NCBI GenBank assembly: GCA_021324445.1
Contig: JAJPJC010000188.1
Span: forward strand, 1-64,000
Source: Isosphaeraceae bacterium
Lineage (GTDB): Bacteria; Planctomycetota; Planctomycetia; Isosphaerales; Isosphaeraceae
DNA: 64,000 bases
Reading direction: 5' to 3'
The translations under genes and the position numbers were made by a program. A model generated the notes under the pieces. The model worked only from the letters and a program-made list of their open reading frames with translations, did not search any database and was not told the origin of the DNA. Below are positions 8,247 to 16,359 of the stretch, in pieces. The first letter of the stretch is position 1. The number at the start of each line of letters is the position of its first letter.

Positions 8247-9672
8247 CGCCGGCTCTTGTCCTCATGTCCGCCCGACACGCACGCGCCGCGAGTTCATCCG
8301 CGACGGGTTTTGTGGGTTCGGCGGCCTCGCGCTGGCCGCGATGCTCGACCAGGAGCAGCTCCGTGCCGGCACGGTCGATCCCCTGGCTCCGAAGCCGCCC
8401 CATCATGCCGCCAAGGCGCGCGCCGTCATCTTCCTCTTCATGGCCGGCGGCCCGAGCCACCTGGAGACCTTCGACCCCAAGCCGCTGTTGAACCAGCTCC
8501 ATGGGCAGCCCCGGCCCAAGGAGTTTGGCGAGGCCAAGTATCAGTTCGTCCGGAAGAACGCCAGGCTGCTCGGCACCCGGCGCACGTTCCGGAAGTCCGG
8601 GGAGAGCGGCGTCGAAGTCTCGGACCTGTTCCCGCAGCTTGCCGGCTGTATCGATGACATCGCCGTGATCCGGTCCTGTCACGGCGACATGGTCGTCCAC
8701 TCGGCCGCGCAATACGAGCTCTTCTCCGGGCGGCTGGTCCCGGGCTTCCCCAGCATGGGCTCCTGGGTCTGCTACGGACTGGGGTCGGAGAGCAACTCCC
8801 TGCCGGCCTACGTGGTGATGCCCGACCCCAAGGGCGCCCTCGAGGCCGGCCAGCCGATGTACATGCACGGCTTCCTGCCGGCCGTCTATCAGCCGACGAT
8901 GTTCCGCCCCGGCAATCGCCCGGTCCTGAACCTGGAGCTGCCGGCCGGCGTCCGGCTGGACCAGCGCCGGCGCACCTTGCGGCTGATCCGCGAGCTGAAC
9001 GAGGCGACGCTCGACCCCGACGACCACGAGTTCCACGCGCGGCTGAACGCCTACGACCTGGCCTTCCGCATGCAAACCGAGGCGCCCGAGGTCCTGGACC
9101 TCTCGCGGGAGCCTCGGGAGACGCTCGACCTCTACGGCGTCGGCGTCGAGCCCACCAACGACTACGGCCGGCGCTGCCTGCTGGCGCGCAAGCTGGTGGA
9201 GGACGGCGTCCGCTTCGTCTGCGTGGTCTCCGGCGGCGGGCCGGGGAACATGCAGTGGGACGCGCACAACGACATCGAGGAGAACCACCGCCGCAAGGCG
9301 GCCGAGACCGACAAGCCCATCGCCGGGCTGCTCAAGGACCTGAAGCGCCGCGGCCTGCTCGAGAGCACGCTGGTCCTCTGGGGCGGCGAGTTCGGACGCT
9401 CACCCGAGGCGGAATCCGGCCGGGGCCGCGACCACCACAATATCGGGTTCACCATGTGGATGGCCGGCGGCGGCGTCAAGGGCGGCCAGGCCGTCGGCGC
9501 CACCGACGCCATCGGGCTGCGAGCCGTCGAGAAACCCTATCACTTCCGCGACGTCCACACCACGATCCTGCACCTGCTCGGCCTCGACCAGCACAAACTG
9601 ACCTATCCCCACCTCGGCCGCAACGAACGCTTGACCTTCGTCGAGGGGAAGGTCATTCAGGAGGTCGTGTGA
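8224..9672 (+). CDS. DUF1501 protein (alkaline-phosphatase/sulfatase fold)
   Basis: A 482-residue DUF1501 protein, a family built on the alkaline-phosphatase/sulfatase fold and abundant in Planctomycetes. The N-terminal TRREFIRDGFCGFGG segment is a twin-arginine-like leader. Family landmarks are present: FLFMAGGPSHLETFDPK, PSMGSWVCYGLGSESNSLPAYVV, STLVLWGGEFGRSPE and GRDHHNIGFTMWMAGGG. The start is 8224 or the second ATG at 8236; either overlaps the stop of the PSD1 gene (8246), so translation is probably coupled. PSD1 and DUF1501 pairs recur in planctomycetes and are assumed to act together on an extracytoplasmic substrate, but no activity is established. Confidence 0.9.
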   Translation: MGSSMFPDAGSCPHVRPTRTRREFIRDGFCGFGGLALAAMLDQEQLRAGTVDPLAPKPPHHAAKARAVIFLFMAGGPSHLETFDPKPLLNQLHGQPRPKEFGEAKYQFVRKNARLLGTRRTFRKSGESGVEVSDLFPQLAGCIDDIAVIRSCHGDMVVHSAAQYELFSGRLVPGFPSMGSWVCYGLGSESNSLPAYVVMPDPKGALEAGQPMYMHGFLPAVYQPTMFRPGNRPVLNLELPAGVRLDQRRRTLRLIRELNEATLDPDDHEFHARLNAYDLAFRMQTEAPEVLDLSREPRETLDLYGVGVEPTNDYGRRCLLARKLVEDGVRFVCVVSGGGPGNMQWDAHNDIEENHRRKAAETDKPIAGLLKDLKRRGLLESTLVLWGGEFGRSPEAESGRGRDHHNIGFTMWMAGGGVKGGQAVGATDAIGLRAVEKPYHFRDVHTTILHLLGLDQHKLTYPHLGRNERLTFVEGKVIQEVV

Positions 9673-9679
9673 GGAGACC

Positions 9680-10057
9680 TTATGGAATGGGCAGTCCCTG
9701 TTCGCTGAACGCCTCAGCCCGGTCGGCTTCGCGGGGACCGTTCAACGACGCACCTGCTTCCCGGACATTCGATTCCTGCTGGCCAAGGTGTCGATGCAGC
9801 CAATCGGAGATCGCTCGGATCGTAGCCTTCTCGTGCTCGGACAGAGGACCCGATCCCAGACGGATGATCTCATCAAGGCCGGGGAGAAACCCATCGATCC
9901 AATCGCGAAATCGGGGCCAGTACTCCGGCGGGATGCTCGTCATCAACTCTTCAAGTGGGTCCGTGAGGGCGTAGTCGACGAACCGACCGAACAACTCGGC
10001 TTCAGTAAATTGGTAGAACCTATGAATGCGTAAGAGATTCTTAACGCTTCGATTCAT
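9680..10057 (-). CDS. Small unknown protein, partner of the HELHE protein
   Basis: A 125-residue soluble protein with no family I recognise. It is rich in charged and aromatic residues, and the middle (FGRFVDYALTDPLEELMTSIPPEYWPRFRDWIDGF) looks like an all-alpha domain. It follows the gene at 10106-10603 in the same direction, so the two probably form an operon. A TTG at 10093, 12 bases after that gene's stop, is an alternative start. ATG at 10057 was preferred, although neither has a strong ribosome binding site. A toxin/immunity or other two-component relation is only an inference from size and pairing. Confidence 0.5.
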   Translation of the reverse strand: MNRSVKNLLRIHRFYQFTEAELFGRFVDYALTDPLEELMTSIPPEYWPRFRDWIDGFLPGLDEIIRLGSGPLSEHEKATIRAISDWLHRHLGQQESNVREAGASLNGPREADRAEAFSEQGLPIP

Positions 10058-10105
10058 TTGTATACATCCGTCCAGAAGACTGATGCTTGCCAACTCGGCG
10101 GAAAC

Positions 10106-10603
10106 TCAATCCGGGGCCTTGGATCGTGCCCTCATCGCTTCGACGAGGCGATTGGCCTCATCCCAGGCTTGATCGTGCAGATTGCCCTTCTTGCCCGCAC
10201 GAATGAGTTGGTCGAAATCCCTGGCTCGCATCCATCCACCCGCCTCGGCGAACGCTTCCTTGAGTCCCCGGACTTCGTGGAGTTCATGCGCGAGATGAGC
10301 GACGATCGCCTCATCGCTCAAGAATACGCTCCGGTGCATCGTGATGGAAGCCCGGCCGCCCGGGAAAAGCTCCTCGAAACGGACCATGGCATTGGGATTG
10401 AGTTTCCGCAGAGACAAATAGCATGCATGCGCGTTCGTCCCTGCCAGCTTCTGCTCCTCCTTCGCCCTGAAGATCGTGACGGTCTCATCGATAGGCACCC
10501 CATTCTCGATCGCGATCCTTCGGGCCCTCCGGTGCCCGGCGGGATGGCTTCGGACGATTCGATACTCATGCGCGGGATACTGTGCGGCGCCAGCGACATC
10601 CAT
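10106..10603 (-). CDS. Unknown protein with HELHE motif
   Basis: A 165-residue protein with no confident family. The central part contains IVAHLAHELHEVRGL (about residues 100-114), which includes HELHE. It resembles a zinc-binding HExxH-like helix but lacks the exact spacing, so protease activity cannot be claimed. The rest (GGRASITMHRSVFLSDEAI, then KKGNLHDQAWDEANRLVEAM) looks like a compact soluble domain of the kind seen at the C-terminus of secreted toxins, but here it stands alone. The start is ATG with AAGG upstream. A stop lies 16 codons before it in frame, so the N-terminus is not obviously truncated. It is followed by a small partner gene at 9680-10057. Confidence 0.5.
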   Translation of the reverse strand: MDVAGAAQYPAHEYRIVRSHPAGHRRARRIAIENGVPIDETVTIFRAKEEQKLAGTNAHACYLSLRKLNPNAMVRFEELFPGGRASITMHRSVFLSDEAIVAHLAHELHEVRGLKEAFAEAGGWMRARDFDQLIRAGKKGNLHDQAWDEANRLVEAMRARSKAPD

Positions 10604-10699
10604 GAGAGGGCCTTCGGCACAGGGGCGATCGTGGAGACAGCGGACCGATCATCATTCCACGCCTGGCGGCGAAACGGAAGAGCCGTTTCCAAGGAATCA

Positions 10700-11926
10700 T
10701 CACGGTCGTGCTCCCAGGAACGGCGGTGGCGGCGGGGCAGGGACGGTCGATCGGCCCAGGCGATGCAGGGACTCCTGGGCAGAGGCATCGAGAGGGTTGA
10801 TCGTGATGGCCAGGGTATACCAGCCTCTGGCTTCCGCGAGCAGGCCGGCGTCCTCGCAGGCCGTGCCCAGCTCGGCCAGGTCGCTGACCTGGTTCTCGCG
10901 CTTCGGCGAGCGGATGCGGATGATCAGGTTATAGAGCCGATTGAGGCGCTGCACCCGGTCGAGGTGGATCCTGGCCGCCGCCTCGTCCCCCTTCAAACGA
11001 AGCGCCTGGGCCAGTTGCATGGGCGAGACGCGGTCATAGGGCTCGCCGCTGAGGGCCGCCCGGAAATGCTGGATGGCCCCATCGAGGTCGTGGCGCCGCA
11101 GCGCCATCTCACCGCGAATCCGGGCGATCCGGGGGTGATTCGCGGGCGCCGAGGCCAGCAGCGTTTCGGCCTGGTCGTAGTGACCGAGGTTGAACGCCAG
11201 GTTGATCCGCAGCGCCGTCGCGTCGGGATCGTTGCCGGGGAGTGGCCGGAGGATCCTCTCGATGTACGACTCGACCTCGGGGCGCTCCAGGAGCAGCTCG
11301 ACGACCGCCAGCCGGCTGTACCGGTCCTCGGGGTCGGCCTTGATGAACGCGTCGAGGTCGGCGACGATGTCGGGGTTCCAGTGGGTGAAGTGAGTGAGAG
11401 CCCATGTGAACAGATCGTGATGAGTCAACCGGGTCAACCGGGCGAGTGCCAGGAACTCGGCATCGACCTCGCGGCGGCGGGACTGGATGCCCAGGATGTA
11501 GATCAGTTCCTTGTGTGCCTCGACCAGGTCGGGCTTGACCGCGAGGGCCCGGCGGAAGGCGGCTTCCGCCTTCCTCAAGCGCCGGCGCTGCCGCTCGATC
11601 CGGCCCGCGAGCAAGTGGGCCTGGCCGGCGATCGCGTGGGCGTCGGGGATCCGTCCCAGCGCGGCGAGGGCGTCGTCGAAGCGGCCCTCCGCGGTGGCGA
11701 GCTGAGCGTTGAGCATGCAGTCCAGGGGGCTCGCGGGCCGGATTCCCTGGAGGGTCCTGAGCGCGCCGCGCGCGCGGTCCCAATGGCCGGCGAGGAATGC
11801 GCGCTCGGCCTCGGCCCAGAGCCGGTCCGGGTCGGTGCGTCCGCGGGCCGCCAGCCAGGCGCCTCCGCTGCCTATGGAGACGACCAGGGCCAGCGCGACC
11901 AGACCCCAGACCCGAACCCGTCGCAT
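10700..11926 (-). CDS. TPR-repeat protein with N-terminal membrane anchor
   Basis: A 408-residue protein. The N-terminus (residues 1-25) is a single hydrophobic segment after positive residues, so it is anchored in the membrane or exported. About residues 35-390 show a run of TPR-like helices (WAEAERAFLAGHWDRARGALRTL, AEAAFRRALAVKPDLVEAHKELI, AIQHFRAALSGEPYDRVSPMQLAQALRLKGD). The C-terminus is proline-rich. ATG at 11926 is preferred over 11968 because it has AGGAA upstream and opens directly into the hydrophobic segment. The three genes from 13667 down (DUF1559, lipoprotein, TPR) form a minus-strand operon of a type often seen in Planctomycetes. The function is unknown; scaffolding for an envelope complex is plausible. 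Confidence 0.75.
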   Translation of the reverse strand: MRRVRVWGLVALALVVSIGSGGAWLAARGRTDPDRLWAEAERAFLAGHWDRARGALRTLQGIRPASPLDCMLNAQLATAEGRFDDALAALGRIPDAHAIAGQAHLLAGRIERQRRRLRKAEAAFRRALAVKPDLVEAHKELIYILGIQSRRREVDAEFLALARLTRLTHHDLFTWALTHFTHWNPDIVADLDAFIKADPEDRYSRLAVVELLLERPEVESYIERILRPLPGNDPDATALRINLAFNLGHYDQAETLLASAPANHPRIARIRGEMALRRHDLDGAIQHFRAALSGEPYDRVSPMQLAQALRLKGDEAAARIHLDRVQRLNRLYNLIIRIRSPKRENQVSDLAELGTACEDAGLLAEARGWYTLAITINPLDASAQESLHRLGRSTVPAPPPPPFLGARP

Positions 11927-12007
11927 CGGGACGGCGTTCCTGTCGTGTGGGCGGGAGCCGATCACCATCGCACCCGTCGCATGCTCTCAAGGGGGACTTC
12001 CCGCAGC

Positions 12008-12463
12008 TCAACCCCTCCGCCGTTGACCTTTCTTCGTCAGGTCAAAAGTCGCTGCTTTTTGACTGCTCCCCGCCCCCATCAGGTCGTAATCGATCGTGTT
12101 CTCTCCGGCCTTGACACTGGCGTACTCCTTCATGAGCCCGAGGCCCATGTGCTTCTGGGCAATCTCGCCGCCGAAGGTGACTTGATTGTCCCCGGTGTAG
12201 GTCTTGATCGTGTACCGTCCATCCGGGCCGATCTCGGCGGTCCGCGTGGCCACGATTCGCCCGGAGTTACTAGGATTGAATAGGATGGTCCCTCCCGTGG
12301 CGGGTACGCCCTTGACGGAGACAACCCCGGTGACGGTCGCCTCGTTCAGCGACGTATCGATGCTGGGCTTGCCGTCGCCACAACCCGAGCTCGCGGGCAG
12401 GGTCCACAAGCACATCGTCAGCAAGAAGGCGTTGCGCCGCCGCAAAACGATCATGGCTTCCAT
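12008..12463 (-). CDS. Lipoprotein with Ig/transthyretin-like domain
   Basis: A 151-residue exported protein. Positive residues and a hydrophobic core (RRRNAFLLTMCLWTLPA) end in SSGCGDG, a probable lipobox, so it should be lipid-anchored. The rest (ATVTGVVSVKGVPATGGTILFNPSNSGR, then RTAEIGPDGRYTIKTYTGDNQVTF) is the beta-sandwich typical of the carboxypeptidase-regulatory or transthyretin-like lipoproteins that follow DUF1559 genes in Planctomycetes. The start is ambiguous between 12463 and 12454. It lies between the DUF1559 gene and the TPR gene in one operon. The function is unknown, but its position suggests it works in the envelope with the DUF1559 protein. Confidence 0.75.
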   Translation of the reverse strand: MEAMIVLRRRNAFLLTMCLWTLPASSGCGDGKPSIDTSLNEATVTGVVSVKGVPATGGTILFNPSNSGRIVATRTAEIGPDGRYTIKTYTGDNQVTFGGEIAQKHMGLGLMKEYASVKAGENTIDYDLMGAGSSQKAATFDLTKKGQRRRG

Positions 12464-12578
12464 CCGCCCAAGAAGTTCGATTTCCGGCAGGATCACGCGG
12501 TCCGCGGCCAGGGGATCGGTCCCCGCAACCAGCCGCCGGGAGCGACCGCGGTGCCGCGGCTCCCAACCGTCCAGCCGG

Positions 12579-13667
12579 TCAATACTGATCGGAGGAGAGC
12601 ACCTCGCCGCCGGCCCTGGAGCCCACGGCCCACCACGTCTGAATGTTCACGGTCGCCTTGATGAACTTGACCGAGCCGTCGCAGAACAGGACGTTCACGC
12701 CGCCGGGATGGTGGCTGCTGGCCACGTGGGCGATCTGGAGTCCCGAGCGGCAGCTCCAGGTGTTGGGCGGCATGACATGGATGTAGCGTGTGTTGACCGG
12801 CTGGCCCGTGACCCACGTGGATCCGGAGATGTTGTCATCGTTGCCGTTGACGCTCGCCTGATCTTGGTTGTTGGGCGCCGGCGTCGGTGGGGTCGCCTTG
12901 CAAATCTGGTAGTACGCCTGGGGCGTCGCCTCCTGGGTGTTGGGGACCGCGGGCGGGACCGACAGCGACGCCGTCGGGATGCCCGGGTCGAACGGGGCGC
13001 TGGTGCCGGGGTTGATCGTCGACCCGATCGCCTTGACCCGCTCACTGAACGCGGCCGTGTTGCTCGTTCCATCAGTGATCCCGGCGATATTGACGAAACT
13101 GCCGCCAAAGCCGGGTGGTCCGGTGTCCACGCCGTTCGACGAGTAGATGAACGGCCCGGCGGCCGGCTCGTTCCAGGACGGTGCCCAGGCGTTGCCGCCA
13201 TAGTCGCAGTTGGGGGCCGAGCCGGAATTGGCCATGTAGTTGTTGTGCCCGTCGGGAGAGGTCAGGCGATCCTGGTCCGAGGGGCAGAGGAATCCGGAGA
13301 TCACCCGGTACTCCGCCGTCGTGTTGGCCGGGTTATCGTTGGGCATCGGGGTCTGGCCGAAGGGCTGCGTGTCCACGAAGTTGATCGCGTTGTAGATCGG
13401 CCCTTGCTCGATATAGGGAAGCAAGAGCGTATGGGCCGACCACTCGATCCACCACGGCCCATCCCCCCAGGGCAACGAGTTGATCGCGCTGTGGTAGTTG
13501 TGGACCGCCAGGCCGATCTGCTTGAGGTTGTTGACGCACTGGGCCCGCCGCGCTGCCTCCCGCGCCGACTGGACGGCGGGGAGCAAGAGTGCAATCAGCA
13601 CAGCGATGATCGCGATCACGACCAACAGTTCGATCAAGGTGAAACCGCCGCGCGTGCGTGAACCCAT
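12579..13667 (-). CDS. DUF1559 prepilin-type protein
   Basis: A 362-residue protein with a type IV pilin-like N-terminus: [20 protein letters not shown] just after a short basic leader, with the prepilin peptidase site at G-F. The helix runs into [25 protein letters not shown], then an extracytoplasmic DUF1559 domain ends with the typical H-x9-DG motif ([17 protein letters not shown]) and SSDQY C-terminus. These proteins are numerous in Planctomycetes and their roles are unknown. The frame is open to 13715, but ATG at 13667 is clear from its GGAGGAG ribosome binding site and the short leader. It heads the operon with the lipoprotein and TPR genes. Confidence 0.92.
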   Translation of the reverse strand: MGSRTRGGFTLIELLVVIAIIAVLIALLLPAVQSAREAARRAQCVNNLKQIGLAVHNYHSAINSLPWGDGPWWIEWSAHTLLLPYIEQGPIYNAINFVDTQPFGQTPMPNDNPANTTAEYRVISGFLCPSDQDRLTSPDGHNNYMANSGSAPNCDYGGNAWAPSWNEPAAGPFIYSSNGVDTGPPGFGGSFVNIAGITDGTSNTAAFSERVKAIGSTINPGTSAPFDPGIPTASLSVPPAVPNTQEATPQAYYQICKATPPTPAPNNQDQASVNGNDDNISGSTWVTGQPVNTRYIHVMPPNTWSCRSGLQIAHVASSHHPGGVNVLFCDGSVKFIKATVNIQTWWAVGSRAGGEVLSSDQY

Positions 13668-14080
13668 GATCGCTCCTCCGGGAGAGCCCTTGCGGACGTG
13701 ACGGTCCAGCGTCACGCGCCGCTGCCACGAATTGGGACGAAGAATCTAAGAGAACGAAAGCCAGGGCGATGGAATGGGGGATCGATCCCTCGGGAACGGG
13801 ACCGGAATGTCCCCTCACTTAGAATCAGCCAGTGTCGGGGTATTGTAACGCGAAAAAATCACGGCGGCCTCATTTTCGGTTCTGGCCTGGGCGAGCGGAG
13901 CCCCTTGGCGAACTGGCCGCAGGTCCCGGGCAATCCAGGAGTTCGTTCGGTCGGTGCCGGCGTGGAATCGGGCGACCAGGAGGGATTCCTCCAGGAGTGC
14001 CGGATTACAAAACGACCGGCGCGGCGGAATACTAGAGGGAGTCTTGAGCGGCCAGGGGCGGCTTCTGAGGAGATCCTGCG
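13668..14080. other. Divergent intergenic region between DUF1559 and the sigma-factor gene
   Basis: About 410 bases between divergent genes. No coding frame is convincing. The region must carry promoters in both directions, but no clear consensus boxes stand out by eye. The AGGAGAT at about 14066-14072 is the ribosome binding site for the GTG start of the sigma factor. Confidence 0.55.
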
Positions 14081-14668
14081 GTGTATACGCGGTTGGGGAC
14101 AGGGGCACCGTGTCCGGTGGAGCTGCCGGGGCGCTCGCCCCGGACGAGCGACCAGAAGGCCGAGTTCGCCGCGCGGCTGGCTGAGCACCACACCCAGCTC
14201 TTCAGTTACATCTACTCGCTGGTCCGCGACCTGGATGACGCCGACGACTTGTTCCAGCAGACCAGCCTGGTGCTCTGGGACAAGCTCGACCAGTACGACC
14301 CGGCACGAAGCTTCGTCGGTTGGGCCTGCGGGGTGGCGCGGTATGAGGTCTTGAACTTCTTGCGGGCGCGGAGCCGGAATCGGCTCTATTTCACTGATGA
14401 GCTCAATTTGGCCCTGATCGAGGCCCAGGAAGATCTGGAGCAGGAACAACTCGAGGAGCGGCGCGATGCGCTGGCGGGCTGCATGAAGAAGCTGCGGGAC
14501 CGCGACCTGGACCTGCTGGAGACCTGCTACGGGCGCTCGATCGACATCCGGGACGTGGCCGTGGCGCGGGGCCGGTCGACCCAGAGCATCCACAACTCGT
14601 TGCGGCGGATCCGCCGCGCGCTGTTCGAGTGCGTGCGCCGCTCGCTGGCGCAGGGGGGAATGGCATGA
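14081..14668 (+). CDS. ECF-type RNA polymerase sigma factor
   Basis: A 195-residue sigma-70 family factor of the small ECF type, close to the planctomycete/verrucomicrobial group. Region 2 includes HHTQLFSYIYSLVRDLDDADDLFQQTSLVLWDKLDQYDPARSFVGWACGVARYEVLNFLR. Region 4 includes LRDRDLDLLETCYGRSIDIRDVAVARGRSTQSIHNSLRRIRRALFECV. The start is GTG at 14081, chosen because of AGGAGAT upstream; no ATG start exists in frame. Its stop codon overlaps the ATG of the next gene (ATGA), so the pair is translationally coupled. The FecR-like partner suggests regulation by envelope signals, a common arrangement for ECF factors and their membrane-bound anti-sigma partners. Confidence 0.9.
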   Translation: MYTRLGTGAPCPVELPGRSPRTSDQKAEFAARLAEHHTQLFSYIYSLVRDLDDADDLFQQTSLVLWDKLDQYDPARSFVGWACGVARYEVLNFLRARSRNRLYFTDELNLALIEAQEDLEQEQLEERRDALAGCMKKLRDRDLDLLETCYGRSIDIRDVAVARGRSTQSIHNSLRRIRRALFECVRRSLAQGGMA

Positions 14669-16299
14669 GCGGCAGCGGCCCTACCGGTCTCACCGCCGAA
14701 TTCCTGGACCTTGTGGACGCCTATTGCTCGGGCCTCATCGAGGAACCGGAGCTCCGTCGCCTCGAGGCGTACCTGCTCGAGAGCCCCGCGGCGCGCCGGC
14801 AGTTCGCGGAATACTTCCACCACCACACGGAGCTCCATTTCGCCGTCCGCGCCCGCAGGGCGGCCGATGCCGTCCTCGGTCAGATTGGGTCCCAGCCGAA
14901 GGAGTCCGTGGGCCGGGAGTCGAGCGCCGGCCCGCGGGCCGGCCGCTTCGCCCGAATCGGGGGGTGGGGGCTGGGGCTTGCCGGAACCGCCGCGATTGCT
15001 GCGACGCTGGTCGCCGGGCTGGCCATCGGCCGCCCCAACCGTGCCTCCCGTCCCACGTCTTCGGTCGTCGGCCGATCGACAGGCGGGAACGTCGCCTGGA
15101 TGGTCAACGCCCAGGACTGCCGGTGGGCTCCGACCGGGAACCGGCCCGGTCGGGACATGCAAGCCGGCAAGGAGCTGCGCCTGGAACGCGGCCTGGCCGA
15201 GATCGAGTTCGACTGCGGCGCACGCGTCATCCTCCAGGGCCCCGCCGGCCTCGAGCTGGTCTCGGGGACCACCGCCCGGCTCCTCCAGGGCACCATCACG
15301 GCGCGCGTGCCGGCCCACGCCCGGGGGTTCACCGTCCTGACCCGCAACCACTTCAAGGTCGTCGACCTCGGCACCGAGTTCGGGCTGTCCGTCGACGAAA
15401 CGGGGGCGACCCTCCTCCGCGTCTTCACCGGTGAAGTCGCGGCGTTCCCCCTGGCCTCCACCCGCCCCCCTGCTGCCGGCGTGACCATCCGACAGGATCA
15501 GACAGCCCGGCTCGACGGCAGCACTGTCGCCAGCGCGTCGTCCGGGACGGAGGACCGGCAGGTGAGGTACGTCCGGGCCATCGAGCCGCCGCCGGTCCTG
15601 ACTCCCCGGACCCTCCGGCTGGACTTCACCGGTCCCGTGCCGGGCCCGCTCCTCGACGCCGACGGTCAGGGGATCGGCCTGACCCATCGGCTCCCCGGCA
15701 CCGGCGATGCGTTGCCCCGACACGATCCCCATTTGCAGCTCCGCCCCGATCAGCATGCCCTGGAGCTGACCACCACCCGCAGTGACATCAACACTCAAGA
15801 CCGGATGTCGACCGGCGAATACCTGGGAGTCCGGCTCGCCGACCTGGGTTTCACCGGGACGGAGGACTTCGAGATCTGCGCGACGATCCCCAGCATCCCC
15901 GGGCTGAAGGAGGTTGGTCAGTTCGGGCTCTACGCCGGGTCGAGCAGTAATCGCAACATCCGCGGGGGCTTGATCAGTTGGCCCCAACCGGATACGTATG
16001 GTTTGTTCCTGGTCAACAACTGCGGCGGCCGCGACTCGGACCTCTACGAAGTCGGCCTGACGAAGACCCGTGAAGACCTGCGGCTGACCCTGCGACGCCG
16101 CGGCGGGCAGTACTCGCTGGACGTCGACAACCTCACCCGCCGCAGTTCCACCACGCTCACCATCGCCCACCCCGATTTCCTCGATCGGGAAACCGACCTG
16201 TACGTCGGGCTCTTCGGCGCCAACACGCAGAGCGACGAGTGCAAGACCCTGACGATCCGCGAACTCACAGTCACGGTCTGGGCCGCCTCGAAGAAATGA
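14665..16299 (+). CDS. FecR-like anti-sigma protein with C-terminal beta-sandwich
   Basis: A 544-residue protein. The N-terminus (residues 1-75) is a helical anti-sigma-like domain (YCSGLIEEPELRRLEAYLLESPAARRQFAEYFHHH). A glycine-rich hydrophobic segment (about 100-120) forms one membrane crossing. A FecR domain follows (about 160-290; GARVILQGPAGLELVSGTTARLLQGTITARVP, then a VVDLGTEFGLSVDE stretch). Beyond about residue 310 comes a large extracytoplasmic beta-sandwich resembling LamG/concanavalin-like domains. The ATG overlaps the sigma-factor stop (ATGA), so the two act as a pair. This is the planctomycete version of an ECF/FecR pair in which a sensor domain is fused to the anti-sigma protein. 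The ligand is unknown; a sugar-binding sensor is plausible but not shown. Confidence 0.85.
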   Translation: MSGSGPTGLTAEFLDLVDAYCSGLIEEPELRRLEAYLLESPAARRQFAEYFHHHTELHFAVRARRAADAVLGQIGSQPKESVGRESSAGPRAGRFARIGGWGLGLAGTAAIAATLVAGLAIGRPNRASRPTSSVVGRSTGGNVAWMVNAQDCRWAPTGNRPGRDMQAGKELRLERGLAEIEFDCGARVILQGPAGLELVSGTTARLLQGTITARVPAHARGFTVLTRNHFKVVDLGTEFGLSVDETGATLLRVFTGEVAAFPLASTRPPAAGVTIRQDQTARLDGSTVASASSGTEDRQVRYVRAIEPPPVLTPRTLRLDFTGPVPGPLLDADGQGIGLTHRLPGTGDALPRHDPHLQLRPDQHALELTTTRSDINTQDRMSTGEYLGVRLADLGFTGTEDFEICATIPSIPGLKEVGQFGLYAGSSSNRNIRGGLISWPQPDTYGLFLVNNCGGRDSDLYEVGLTKTREDLRLTLRRRGGQYSLDVDNLTRRSSTTLTIAHPDFLDRETDLYVGLFGANTQSDECKTLTIRELTVTVWAASKK

Positions 16300-16359
16300 T
16301 CGAACGAATTCTAGATCGCCTGGCGACTGGCAACTCAGAAACTCCCGAGACCCGCTCCG

